Positions 7,870 through 16,130 of a stretch of 64,000 bases of DNA are shown in pieces. The stretch is from an uncultured Bacteriovoracaceae bacterium (GTDB lineage Bacteria > Bdellovibrionota > Bacteriovoracia > Bacteriovoracales > Bacteriovoracaceae). The stretch covers positions 1 through 64,000 of the forward strand of contig CAKZUQ010000013.1 of assembly GCA_937923325.1 (NCBI GenBank), in the 5' to 3' direction. Numbering within the stretch: position 1 is the first letter of the stretch; each line of letters starts with the position of its first letter. The notes under the pieces are model-generated. The model was not told the DNA's origin, searched no databases, and saw only the letters and a program-made list of their open reading frames with translations. Made by a program: the position numbers and the translations under genes.

Positions 7870-8880
7870 CTATCTGTTTTTGAAGTTTCTTGATGGTTTA
7901 CCTTTAGAAAATGAAGGTGAAACCGTTATTTTTTCTTCTGCTTTTTTAGCAGCAGCTTTTTCTCTAATTTCTTTTTGTAACTTAATAGTCTCTTGATATT
8001 TCTCTTTTCTATATTTAGTAAACTCTTTGTTATCAGCTAATTTAGCTTCTTTTTGAACCTTACTAACTTTCCTTACATTCAAAGACTTCTTATTAGAAAC
8101 ATACTCTTTGGCATTTGGATTTTTTGTTCCATCAACATTAATTCCAAGGTGGCTTAATAGCTCTGGCTTAGTAATATAAGACCAAGAACCAGGAGCAATA
8201 CCATCGATAGCGAGTGCACCAATAGCAACTCTTCTAAGCTTATCAATAGTAAGTCCACATACCTCACAGATTCTTCTTATCTCTCTGTTTTTACCTTCGT
8301 TTAATCTAAATTCAAGCCAAGTCTTATTTGGGAGTTGTTCGATAACTCTAACAGATGTTGGTTTTAAAAAGTCACCATTATCAGTTACACCATTTCTTAA
8401 CTTTTTAAGAATCATATCTGAAACTTTACCAAAAACTTTTACTTCATATGTTTTTGAAACTTCATACCTTGGGTGCATGATCTTATTTCCAAGATCACCA
8501 TCATTAGTTAATAATAAAAGACCTTCAGAGTGATAGTCTAAGCGTCCAATTGGATAAACTCTTTTTTTCACAGCAGAAACACAGTCCATAACTGTTTTTC
8601 TACCTTCTGGATCAGAAACAGTTGTAACGCAAGCTCTTGGTTTATTTAAAACAACATAAACATGATCATCAGCAATAGCATCGATAATCTGTCCCTTAAC
8701 CATAACAGAGTCTTCTAAAGGGTTAACTTTAGTTCCAAGTTCTGTAATTTTTTTTTGATTTACTTTAACATGACCATCTAGAATTAGATCTTCTGCTTTT
8801 CTTCTAGATGTTATTCCGCAGTCTGCGATGTATTTTTGTAATCTAATTAATTTTACTTCTTTAGAGTGATTTTTACTCAT
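7870..8880 (-). CDS. rluB: 23S rRNA pseudouridine synthase, RluB/RsuA family
   Basis: The protein isomerises uridine to pseudouridine in ribosomal RNA; RluB acts at position 2605 of 23S rRNA in E. coli. An S4 RNA-binding domain occupies residues 11-65 (IRLQKYIADCGITSRRKAED). The catalytic domain follows, with GRLDYHSEGLLLLTNDGD containing the nucleophile Asp115 and the later NEGKNREIRRICEVCG motif. A lysine-rich tail of about 85 residues after the catalytic core probably adds RNA contacts. It ends the M50-scpA-scpB-rluB cluster, an order common in many bacteria. Confidence 0.88.
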   Translation of the reverse strand: MSKNHSKEVKLIRLQKYIADCGITSRRKAEDLILDGHVKVNQKKITELGTKVNPLEDSVMVKGQIIDAIADDHVYVVLNKPRACVTTVSDPEGRKTVMDCVSAVKKRVYPIGRLDYHSEGLLLLTNDGDLGNKIMHPRYEVSKTYEVKVFGKVSDMILKKLRNGVTDNGDFLKPTSVRVIEQLPNKTWLEFRLNEGKNREIRRICEVCGLTIDKLRRVAIGALAIDGIAPGSWSYITKPELLSHLGINVDGTKNPNAKEYVSNKKSLNVRKVSKVQKEAKLADNKEFTKYRKEKYQETIKLQKEIREKAAAKKAEEKITVSPSFSKGKPSRNFKNR

Positions 8881-8965
8881 TTTGTGCTCCTATCTGCCTC
8901 ACGGCTGTTATTAATGTTAAGCGGTTATAGAGTGTATTTAATAGAAATACAAGTTTCCCTGTAAA

Positions 8966-10333
8966 TTAATCCCAAAAACTTAAATCTATATCTAATTTCT
9001 TTGCATCTTCAAGGATTTGGCTCTCTTTTGCAGCAATTGCGATTGTCTCTTCTTCAATAAAGTCAGCATCTTTACTATCTTGAGCTTCTACTTGCTCAAG
9101 CTCTTCACTTGGTCCCATTAGGTCATCAAATGCAGAGTCTAAAGCATCACTTAAGCTTTCTTCTTCAAATGCAAGAGCTTCTTTATCTTCAGATGGTTCT
9201 TGAATTACAACCTCTTCGATCGCTTCATCTTCTACAATCTCTTCGGCCATTGTTTCTTTTAAGTTATCTAAGGCCAACTCACTCTTTTCTAAGACATCAT
9301 CAATATCAGCTTCTAGTTCAACTTCGATCTCTAATTCATCTTCATCTAAAGTAGGTGCATTAAGCATGATATCATTTAACAAAGAAGCTGCAACACTTTT
9401 AGGTTCCATAAAGCTCATAATTGGCTCAGAACTAATTGCTTCTTTATTTTGTTCGGTTACTTGGGCAACATTTACAAAATCTTCTAAAATATCAAAAGCG
9501 GACTTTTTAACTTCTCCCTCTTCAGTACTTCTTCTTTTTTCAGACATCTTTAAAGTTGAAGTGAATACTGTATCAGGAATAATCTCACTAATATGCTCAC
9601 TAAGAGATTCTAACTCTCCAAATTCATCAAAAACAAATGCTTTTTTATCACCACTATTAACGATATTCTTAATATCACTAATTGCCCCTAAATCATTTGC
9701 TGTAGCTAGTTCAGTTAACTCAGACTCGCTAGGTAACTCATCTACAGTATTTAAGTTAAATACTTCTAAAAACTCTGGAGTTGTTCCGTATAAAGATGGC
9801 CTTCCAACCTCTTCACTTCTACCTGCAATTTTAACTAATCTCTTATCCATAAGTTGTCTTACAACATGAGACGAATCGACACCTCTAATAGACTCAACAC
9901 TATTTTTAGAGATGGGTTGTTTATAGGCGATTATAGCAAGAACTTCTAAAGCTGTAGGACTTAGTTGCATAGAGCTTACTTTGAACATGTTTGAAATAAT
10001 TTTTGAATGAGTCGCTTTCGTCCTAAATTGGTAACCTTCTGCGATTTCCATTAAACGAATCCCGTGGTGCTTAGCTTCGTATTCCTCTTGAAGCCTAGCG
10101 ATTGACTCATGAACAACTCTTAAAGGAAGATCTGCATCGATTTGAGATTTTATTTTTAATAAATTAACAGGTCTGTCACTCATAAAAATAATTGTCTCTA
10201 TGGCCCCGCAAAGAGTATCGGTATTTAAACCAGTTCTAGCTTGCCATAACTTATCTTCTTGATCTTTTTCATTAAAAAAATCTAAGTCTAAACTAAATTC
10301 TTCTTTTTTAAAATCCCAACTATAATCGATCAT
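8966..10333 (-). CDS. scpB: Condensin accessory protein ScpB with long acidic tail
   Basis: ScpB dimers bind the kleisin ScpA and form the regulatory part of the SMC chromosome-organising complex. Residues about 35-205 hold the two winged-helix domains, with SPTALEVLAIIAYKQPISKN and GRPSLYGTTPEFLEVF as family signatures. Most ScpB proteins have roughly 180-220 residues; here about 235 extra residues follow. They are strongly acidic, low in complexity and end in DLSFWD, which loosely mirrors the N-terminal SWDFKKEE. The tail is probably disordered. The gene lies 18 bases after scpA. Confidence 0.9.
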   Translation of the reverse strand: MIDYSWDFKKEEFSLDLDFFNEKDQEDKLWQARTGLNTDTLCGAIETIIFMSDRPVNLLKIKSQIDADLPLRVVHESIARLQEEYEAKHHGIRLMEIAEGYQFRTKATHSKIISNMFKVSSMQLSPTALEVLAIIAYKQPISKNSVESIRGVDSSHVVRQLMDKRLVKIAGRSEEVGRPSLYGTTPEFLEVFNLNTVDELPSESELTELATANDLGAISDIKNIVNSGDKKAFVFDEFGELESLSEHISEIIPDTVFTSTLKMSEKRRSTEEGEVKKSAFDILEDFVNVAQVTEQNKEAISSEPIMSFMEPKSVAASLLNDIMLNAPTLDEDELEIEVELEADIDDVLEKSELALDNLKETMAEEIVEDEAIEEVVIQEPSEDKEALAFEEESLSDALDSAFDDLMGPSEELEQVEAQDSKDADFIEEETIAIAAKESQILEDAKKLDIDLSFWD

Positions 10334-10351
10334 ATTTCCCTCAATCTATAT

Positions 10352-11203
10352 CTATAAAGTAGATACTTGCTGCTCACTTGATGCTTTTGTATTTAATAAA
10401 ATTTCTTCACTTGTAATTCCGTTGTCTTCTTCTTCAGGATCAAATCCGTCCGCCGTTTCAACATCAAAACTATCTAGTGTTTCTTTTACTTCAACGTATA
10501 CTTCTCCCATTTGCTCACTTTGGAAGACATCTAATTTTTGAAGTCTTGCCAACTCAAGAAGTGAAATAAAAGTAATAACTGTTTCTTCAGTAGATTCTTT
10601 ATTATTTATTAGTTTATCTAAAGTGGTTTTTGATCCCACATTTAAATTATTTTTTAACTCTATTAGTTTTTCTTTAATAGAAAGCCTATCTCTTTTAACA
10701 ACTGTATACTTTCTCTTTTCTCTTCTAATTAAATCCACCATAGAGTCTGTTAAAGTCTCAAGGCTCATTGGAGTAAGAATACTATTTTGAATTGCTTTTC
10801 TATCAACTTTTGGTCTTACAAATATATCTTCACCTCTTTTAGGGAGTTCAAATATTTTTTCACCTAATGCTTGAAATTTTTGAAGTTCTTCTAGCTTTTC
10901 AATAAGCTCAGTTTTTGTTGAAACAAATACACCTTCTCCATCTAAAGCTTTTATTGCTCTTTCTTCATCTTCGGCAACACTTTTAGATTTTATGAAAAGA
11001 AGTGTAGCGGCCATATAAAGATATTCACCGGCAACATCAAAGTTTAGATTTTGCATTTTCTTAAGAAATAATAAGTATTCATCAGTTATCTCATTGATAT
11101 CCAAATCTCTGATACTCATTTCTTCTCTTTGAATTAAATGAAGAAGTAAAGCCAATGGGCCATCAAACCTGTCTAGTTTGACCTGTATGTTGTTCTCTAT
11201 CAT
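10352..11203 (-). CDS. scpA: Condensin kleisin subunit ScpA
   Basis: ScpA is the kleisin that bridges the two SMC heads and recruits ScpB during chromosome segregation. The N-terminus VKLDRFDGPLALLLHLIQRE is diagnostic and binds the SMC neck; DINEITDEYLLFLKKM and the GEYLYMAATLLFIKSK helix follow. The C-terminal winged helix (VITFISLLELARLQKLDVFQ) that binds the SMC cap is present at about residues 200-245. A short acidic extension ends the protein. It is positioned between the M50 protease and scpB genes in one transcript. Confidence 0.93.
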   Translation of the reverse strand: MIENNIQVKLDRFDGPLALLLHLIQREEMSIRDLDINEITDEYLLFLKKMQNLNFDVAGEYLYMAATLLFIKSKSVAEDEERAIKALDGEGVFVSTKTELIEKLEELQKFQALGEKIFELPKRGEDIFVRPKVDRKAIQNSILTPMSLETLTDSMVDLIRREKRKYTVVKRDRLSIKEKLIELKNNLNVGSKTTLDKLINNKESTEETVITFISLLELARLQKLDVFQSEQMGEVYVEVKETLDSFDVETADGFDPEEEDNGITSEEILLNTKASSEQQVSTL

Positions 11204-11236
11204 GTGTGTTCTCTCTTAATCTCTCTCAACTATATT

Positions 11237-11911
11237 TCACCCTAGCACATACAAAAAGTACATGATTAATTTTTGGGCCCAAATTTGCGCAGGTGCTAAT
11301 AAGTAGCCTATAGTTGATATTCCCATCATGCTCAATGCGAAAATCACAAGAAATACGTAATTTGAGTACCTTGCAAGACCTTCATATTGCATAAGGGCCT
11401 TTCCTTTTAAAAAACTTGCAACCATTTTTGATCCATCTAATGGTGGAAATGGGATTAAATTAAAGAAGGCCAATATAAAATTAATAAAAACGCTGTAACT
11501 AAGCATTTTTAACATAATTGAAAAGTATTCAGAGCTCTGGTCTACTTGAGTAGAGACAACAGCAAAAAGAAAAGCACTTACAACACCTAAAAATAGGTTT
11601 GAAAGTGGTCCAGCAAAACTCACCCAAAACATGGCCTTTCTAATGTTCCTAAAGTTTCTTGGATCGACAGGAACTGGCTTTGCGTAACCAAAAATGGCTC
11701 CACCAAGCGCTAAGCAGATCATTGGGATAATAAAGGTTCCAAATAGGTCTAGGTGTGCTGTAGGATTAAGAGTTAATCTTCCTTGCGCTTCGGCAGTATT
11801 ATCACCAAAGCTTTTAGCAACCATTCCGTGGGCCCATTCGTGAAATGTTATCGCCATTAAAAAACCAGGGAGGCACTGCGCAATTGTAAATAGTAATTTT
11901 TGGATATCCAT
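11237..11911 (-). CDS. Site-2 protease family membrane metallopeptidase (M50)
   Basis: This is a polytopic inner-membrane zinc protease of the S2P/M50 family. Its zinc motif FHEWAHG lies in the first membrane segment and the second conserved motif, NLIPFPPLDG, supplies the third ligand Asp. Four to six hydrophobic segments are visible and no PDZ domain is present, matching the minimal subgroup commonly encoded next to scpA. I start at the ATG giving MDIQKLLFTIAQ; two further in-frame starts lie up to 18 bases upstream. The substrate is unknown. Confidence 0.82.
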   Translation of the reverse strand: MDIQKLLFTIAQCLPGFLMAITFHEWAHGMVAKSFGDNTAEAQGRLTLNPTAHLDLFGTFIIPMICLALGGAIFGYAKPVPVDPRNFRNIRKAMFWVSFAGPLSNLFLGVVSAFLFAVVSTQVDQSSEYFSIMLKMLSYSVFINFILAFFNLIPFPPLDGSKMVASFLKGKALMQYEGLARYSNYVFLVIFALSMMGISTIGYLLAPAQIWAQKLIMYFLYVLG

Positions 11912-11997
11912 ATCGAACATTCTTACCAAAACAGTCCAGTACTTACAATAACTTTAGCTCTTTTCTAAGCTTAAAACTTATCAGATACTTATAAGCT

Positions 11998-12408
11998 ATG
12001 AATAAAAGAAAAGCACAGGTAAGTGTTTTTTATTGTGACGACAAGAGTAATAAATATTTCTTATTGTTAAAAACTAATAAAAGACGCGGTGAGTTCTGGC
12101 AAAACATTACTGGTTCAGTTGAAGAGGAGGAAACTTTTCTTGAGGGAGCTCAAAGAGAACTATTAGAAGAAACCTCTATAAAAAGCTTAGATCTTAAAGA
12201 TATGAACATGGACTTCAATTTCAAAGATCAGTGGGGATACGACTGTATTGAGAAAAGTTATTGTGTTCAACTCCAAAATAAATGTGACATCATTATTGAT
12301 CCTGCAGAGCATATTGAATACAAATGGTTTAACTTTAAAGACATTGATGAAGACCTCATTAAGTTCAAAAGTAATTACGATTTAATTAAAAGGTGTGCTT
12401 CAATATGA
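11998..12408 (+). CDS. Nudix hydrolase, NudB-like
   Basis: Nudix enzymes hydrolyse nucleoside diphosphates linked to another group. The complete Nudix box is seen: G, then E six residues later, and RELLEETSI at the end. Its surroundings (FWQNITGSVEEEET; AEHIEYKWF near the C-terminus) resemble NudB, which removes pyrophosphate from dihydroneopterin triphosphate in folate synthesis and from some dNTPs. Substrate assignment is tentative. The stop codon overlaps the start of the next gene (ATGA), giving a coupled operon with two exported proteins, an odd partnership. Confidence 0.82.
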   Translation: MNKRKAQVSVFYCDDKSNKYFLLLKTNKRRGEFWQNITGSVEEEETFLEGAQRELLEETSIKSLDLKDMNMDFNFKDQWGYDCIEKSYCVQLQNKCDIIIDPAEHIEYKWFNFKDIDEDLIKFKSNYDLIKRCASI

Positions 12409-13427
12409 AAATGAAGCTTCAACTCTTTTTTATATTCTTTCTTTTTTTAACTAATGCATTTGCACAAACTCCCGATATTTTGAAAGATATAGCAAAAAAA
12501 GAAAGAGATCTTCATTTAAAAAGTTTAAAAAAGTATAAAGAAACAAGACAATATACTTACGCTGAAAAAGAAGCTCTTAAAGTTCAACGTGAAGACATAA
12601 TTAACTCTAGAGTTCACCTCATTGCCATTAAGGAGAAATCTGTTTTAGTTAATATTAAAACGGAAGAGCTCTTTTCAAATTCCAAAGAAATAATATCTAA
12701 GGCTTTTACTCTTCAAGATTACGAAGGTTACTTCTACCTTATTAGTAAAGGTAATAAAGTTAAATATAAAGTGAAGGCCAAGGATACTTCGAACTTAAAA
12801 GATATTGTTTCCATGTATGAAAGGCCAAAGTTTTTTAATCCTGAAAAGAAAAAAATTGATTACAACTTAACCAATAATAACTTTAAGTTTAATTATGAAT
12901 TCGGTTTAAGTTTAGGTTATGCAAACTCTAGCTTTATTAACGAGGTAGCTTCAATACAAGAGCATACATCTAATTTTATTGCATATGATTTTGACTTAAC
13001 TGCTGATTGGAACTTCCCTATCGTATCGGGGATTTCACTACAATATGAAAAGCAATACGCAATAGAATCAGATGTCGAATACAATATGAACTCATTTTTA
13101 ATTGGAGCTCTATTTGAATATCAAAACACTAAATCTTTTTTAAAAGGTCTAAATCTAGGAATGAAACTATATATAGATATTGTTTCAAGATTAAATACTT
13201 CAAGTGAAAGTTTATCTCAAAAAATTAACCTCTCTAAGAATGTTTTTTCTTTCTATATTTCCAGACCCTTTTATCACTTTGAAAAGAGTCAGCTCATTTG
13301 GTCACTTGCCTATACAAAGCAATGGATAAAAGCTAAAGCGGTATCTTCTCTTTATAATATTAACTCCAATACAAATAAAAATAATATTCTCTTATTATCT
13401 CTTAAATTTAGAGGACCATTTTTATGA
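12405..13427 (+). CDS. Exported protein, probable outer-membrane barrel with N-terminal helical part
   Basis: I start at the ATG overlapping the Nudix stop, giving the signal peptide MKMKLQLFFIFFLFLTNAFA followed by Q. The mature N-terminal third is charged and helical (KERDLHLKSLKKYKETR), then a small conserved-looking domain. The last 190 residues alternate hydrophobic and aromatic residues (YEFGLSLGYANSS, YDFDLTADWNF, ISLQYEKQY, LLLSLKFRG) as in outer-membrane beta barrels. The family is not recognised. It is translationally coupled to both neighbours. Confidence 0.65.
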   Translation: MKMKLQLFFIFFLFLTNAFAQTPDILKDIAKKERDLHLKSLKKYKETRQYTYAEKEALKVQREDIINSRVHLIAIKEKSVLVNIKTEELFSNSKEIISKAFTLQDYEGYFYLISKGNKVKYKVKAKDTSNLKDIVSMYERPKFFNPEKKKIDYNLTNNNFKFNYEFGLSLGYANSSFINEVASIQEHTSNFIAYDFDLTADWNFPIVSGISLQYEKQYAIESDVEYNMNSFLIGALFEYQNTKSFLKGLNLGMKLYIDIVSRLNTSSESLSQKINLSKNVFSFYISRPFYHFEKSQLIWSLAYTKQWIKAKAVSSLYNINSNTNKNNILLLSLKFRGPFL

Positions 13428-14362
13428 AATTATTATTTTTTTTATTCATCTCATTCAAGGCCTTTTCGTTTCAAGCTGTAATCACTGCACTTGAAGCTCC
13501 TTTATTTAAAGTTCAAGATTCTCAATCTAGAGTGATTCAATATTTTAGAAAAGGCGATATTATCACAATTCATAGAGCTGATAGGTTCGGAATCTTCTTT
13601 AAGACGCTTACAAAAACTTCAGATGAAGCATATATTCTAAAAGAACATGTTCATGTTTACTATGATGATGCTCGAGAGCTTGACCAAATAAAAGAAAGTT
13701 TTGATAATACTGATTACAGGATTCCAGAACCAATTCCAAAGAAATACCCATTAATTAGAGAGACAGGCTACAGAGGTCAGTTCTTTTTATCTCTAGGTAG
13801 CTTTAATCCCGAAAGCTACAATTATAGCCAACCAATTCAAGACTCAACTAGTGATTCAAATGTCTCTTACAGCTTTCTATGGTCTAAAGGCTTAGATACA
13901 GACTTAAGTAGAAGACTATTTAGAGGTTTATTAGGAAATATTTCAAATTCTGAATCAACCTACCTCTTTTCAGATTCTAAATCGACAGAGAAGATTTTAA
14001 AGATTGGTATTGGACCTTATATCAGCTATGACGTTTGGAAGAACGATAAGTATATCCTGACGCTTCACAGCTCTATTCTTATAAACCTTTACGATAACCT
14101 TAAAATATCGATTGAAGAAGATGAGGATATATCGAGTGTCGATTACACGGCATATAGCTTTGAATCAAGATCAGGAATTCAATTTAGTATTCAAAATGTT
14201 CTAGCTGACCTAGATTTTATTTGTGGGTTCGGGGCAAATTTTACCCTACCAAAAGAGTATAAATTAAATGAAAACAACACGGATAAAAGCTTTGAGAGTA
14301 GCTACAGCACTAGCATTAATAGCCAACTCAGCATTTCCCTAGGAATACAGTCAAATTATTAA
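13424..14362 (+). CDS. Exported protein with SH3-like N-terminus and barrel-like C-terminus
   Basis: A short signal peptide (MKLLFFLFISFKAFSF) precedes a segment of about 80 residues resembling a bacterial SH3-type fold (APLFKVQDSQSRVIQYFRKG, then IITIHRADRFGIFFKT). The rest shows amphipathic strands (YRGQFFLSLGSFNP, IGIGPYISYDVW, FICGFGANFTLP) suggesting an outer-membrane barrel. The start overlaps the preceding stop (ATGA). The two genes probably encode paired envelope proteins. Function unknown. Confidence 0.62.
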   Translation: MKLLFFLFISFKAFSFQAVITALEAPLFKVQDSQSRVIQYFRKGDIITIHRADRFGIFFKTLTKTSDEAYILKEHVHVYYDDARELDQIKESFDNTDYRIPEPIPKKYPLIRETGYRGQFFLSLGSFNPESYNYSQPIQDSTSDSNVSYSFLWSKGLDTDLSRRLFRGLLGNISNSESTYLFSDSKSTEKILKIGIGPYISYDVWKNDKYILTLHSSILINLYDNLKISIEEDEDISSVDYTAYSFESRSGIQFSIQNVLADLDFICGFGANFTLPKEYKLNENNTDKSFESSYSTSINSQLSISLGIQSNY

Positions 14363-14404
14363 ATTAACTGTTTAGAAAAAAAACAAGTTTTTAATTAAAA
14401 TGTC

Positions 14405-14432
14405 TAAAGTTTAATCAAATGACTGACGATAA
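14405..14432 (+). promoter_or_regulatory. Near-consensus sigma-28 (flagellar) promoter
   Basis: TAAAGTTT (14405-14412) and GACGATAA (14425-14432) match the FliA consensus TAAA...GCCGATAA, with 16 rather than 15 bases between TAAA and the -10 box. It lies about 50 bases before the 69-residue gene, in the intergenic region leading to flagellin. Confidence 0.6.
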
Positions 14433-14482
14433 GTTTAGTAGAAGCAGAAAGCTGCAGATTACTGAACCATTGGAGGGATCAC

Positions 14483-14692
14483 ATGAATACAAATCAAGAA
14501 ATCAACAACGAAGTACTTTTTCAAAAACTTGGACAAACTTGGTACATCTTCACAGAAATCAACGAAGAAGTTGTTTACAGTGCTATGCCAGAAGGTATGG
14601 ACCCAATGACAACAAAGCTAGAACTATTTGATGTAATTGAAGATCATATGAAAAAAGTTGCAACTCACCCTAGATATACTCAAACAGCTTAA
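14483..14692 (+). CDS. Small conserved-looking protein, possible flagellar regulon member
   Basis: This 69-residue soluble protein (NEVLFQKLGQTWYIFTEIN, then EEVVYSAMPEGMDPMTTKLE) has no recognised family. GGAGGG lies eight bases before the ATG, an unusually strong ribosome site. A sigma-28-like promoter precedes it and flagellin follows, so a motility-linked role is plausible, but only by context. A 50-codon gene follows seven bases downstream. Confidence 0.62.
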   Translation: MNTNQEINNEVLFQKLGQTWYIFTEINEEVVYSAMPEGMDPMTTKLELFDVIEDHMKKVATHPRYTQTA

Positions 14693-14698
14693 TATTAA

Positions 14699-14851
14699 AT
14701 GGGCGCCATAGATCTAAAAAAACTATTTATTGAAAGCTCATCTGAAATAGAAGACTCTAAGAATAAAATCTTAGACCTTCTTGAAGATGAGCGCAAATTA
14801 CAAAAAGCAGTTCTTTTAATCGAAAAACTTATTAATCAAAAAGACTCTTAG
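14699..14851 (+). CDS. Very small helical protein (50 residues)
   Basis: An ATG seven bases after the previous stop opens a 50-codon frame (MGAIDLKKLFIESSSEIEDS, ending LLIEKLINQKDS). Heptad-like hydrophobic spacing suggests one or two amphipathic helices. There is no independent ribosome-binding site, so it would depend on translational coupling. Codon use and composition look protein-like. Function unknown. Confidence 0.5.
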   Translation: MGAIDLKKLFIESSSEIEDSKNKILDLLEDERKLQKAVLLIEKLINQKDS

Positions 14852-15211
14852 CTTTGGGCAGGAGTTTTATTTTCTAAAACACATTATTTAATCAAGCTCC
14901 ATAAAGCCTCTTTTAAATAAATCAAATATTTTTTGAATTTATACAGATATAATCCTTATATCCCAGTAATATTATTAATATGTCCTTAACTATTTAGTCT
15001 CTAACTTATTGATTTTAATAAAATAAGCATTTTTTTCCTCCTTTCAGTAAAAAACAACTCAATGTGTCAGATTTAAAACCGAAATGTTAAATACAACTTC
15101 TTAGTGGATTAGGAAGTTTAAAAATATTATTAACTTGGGCATGGTCGCCCCTTCATCTGTGGGAGATGACGATTAAAACGGAGGTTTATTTTATGTCTAT
15201 AGGAGATTAAA
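14852..15211. other. Flagellin upstream region
   Basis: No gene of useful length is seen. The stretch is very AT-rich and ends in the flagellin leader (hairpin and mini-ORF, listed separately). A partial sigma-28 candidate (TAAA near 15046, with CAGAT fifteen or so bases later) is too weak to call. Confidence 0.45.
15153..15210 (+). promoter_or_regulatory. Flagellin leader: hairpin and five-codon mini-ORF
   Basis: TCATCT-GTGGG-AGATGA (15153-15169) forms a compact hairpin. CGGAGG follows at 15179-15184, then ATGTCTATAGGAGATTAA (15193-15210), a complete five-codon frame (MSIGD). The flagellin ribosome site (AGGAG) lies inside this mini-ORF, and its stop is one base before the flagellin ATG. 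Translation of the leader could influence flagellin initiation, or the arrangement may be chance. Confidence 0.45.
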
Positions 15212-16045
15212 ATGGGATTTAGAATTGCAACAAACATGGCTTCAGTATCAGCTCAAAAATCACTAGGTAAAGTTACAGCAAAGGAAGGAGAAATTTCTCA
15301 ATCACTTGCAACTGGATCTAGAATTAATAAATCTGCAGATGATGCAGCCGGATTAGCAATCAGTGAAAAATTAAAAGCAAATATTAGATCGCAACAACAA
15401 GCAAACCGAAATGCAAATGACGGTATCTCAATGTTACAAGTAGCAGAGGGTGGTCTTGAAGAAACATCTAATATATTAACAAGATTAAGAGAGTTATCAA
15501 TCCAATCAGCTTCTGATACTGTTGGTGATACTGAAAGAGGTTTCACAGACAAAGAATATCAACAGCTGAAAAGTGAAATTCAAAGAATTTCTGAGACGAC
15601 TTCATTTAACGGGACTAACCTATTAGATGGTTCATCAGACACTTTAGAATTTCAAATTGGTGCGAATGAAGATGCATTTCAAAACAGAATTGCATATAAT
15701 GCTGGTGATGCTCAAGCTGGACTTGATGCATTAGGAATTGATGGATTAGATGTTACTTCTAAAGAAGGTGCTCAAGATTCATTAGAAAAGATTGATAATG
15801 CGATGAACTCAGTATCTAGTCATAGAGCAAATTTAGGTGCTCTTCAGAATAGATTACAGACAACATCTGCTAACTTAGATACAAGTATCGAGAATCAATC
15901 AGCAGCTAACTCAAGAATTAGAGACGTTGACTTTGCTCAGGCGACTGCAGAAAAAGCTTCGAATCAAGTTCTAAAAAGTGCGGGTACTGCAGTGTTATCT
16001 CAAGCTAACGCGAGTGGACAAGCAGCATTAAGATTAATTGGTTAA
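15212..16045 (+). CDS. fliC: Flagellin
   Basis: This is the structural subunit of the flagellar filament. The conserved N-terminal D0/D1 region (LATGSRINKSADDAAGLAIS) and C-terminal region (RIRDVDFAQATAEKASNQVL) are both complete. At 277 residues, almost no variable D2/D3 domain separates them, as in Bdellovibrio-type flagellins. AGGAG precedes the ATG. A strong terminator follows, so it is transcribed alone. Bdellovibrionota usually have several flagellin genes; only this one is in the window. Confidence 0.96.
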   Translation: MGFRIATNMASVSAQKSLGKVTAKEGEISQSLATGSRINKSADDAAGLAISEKLKANIRSQQQANRNANDGISMLQVAEGGLEETSNILTRLRELSIQSASDTVGDTERGFTDKEYQQLKSEIQRISETTSFNGTNLLDGSSDTLEFQIGANEDAFQNRIAYNAGDAQAGLDALGIDGLDVTSKEGAQDSLEKIDNAMNSVSSHRANLGALQNRLQTTSANLDTSIENQSAANSRIRDVDFAQATAEKASNQVLKSAGTAVLSQANASGQAALRLIG

Positions 16046-16069
16046 TAAGTAATAGCTAATAATTTTTTT

Positions 16070-16093
16070 GGGCCTCCTTTTACTAGGAGGCCC
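16070..16093 (+). terminator. Flagellin terminator
   Basis: GGGCCTCC/GGAGGCCC hairpin with an eight-base loop, followed by TTTTATTTT. A T-run also lies on the left, so it can terminate from both sides. Confidence 0.9.
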
Positions 16094-16130
16094 TTTTATT
16101 TTCAAGTTAATTTAGTTATAAAGCACACCT

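Noticed and set aside
9109..9869. Two plus-strand open frames opposite scpB
   Set aside because: They are antisense shadows of the acidic low-complexity tail and wing regions of ScpB, with repetitive Leu/Ser-rich translations and no ribosome site.
14419..14631. 70-codon plus-strand frame upstream of and overlapping the 69-residue gene
   Set aside because: It overlaps in another frame, its translation is compositionally unlike a protein here, and the GGAGGG ribosome site serves the other gene.
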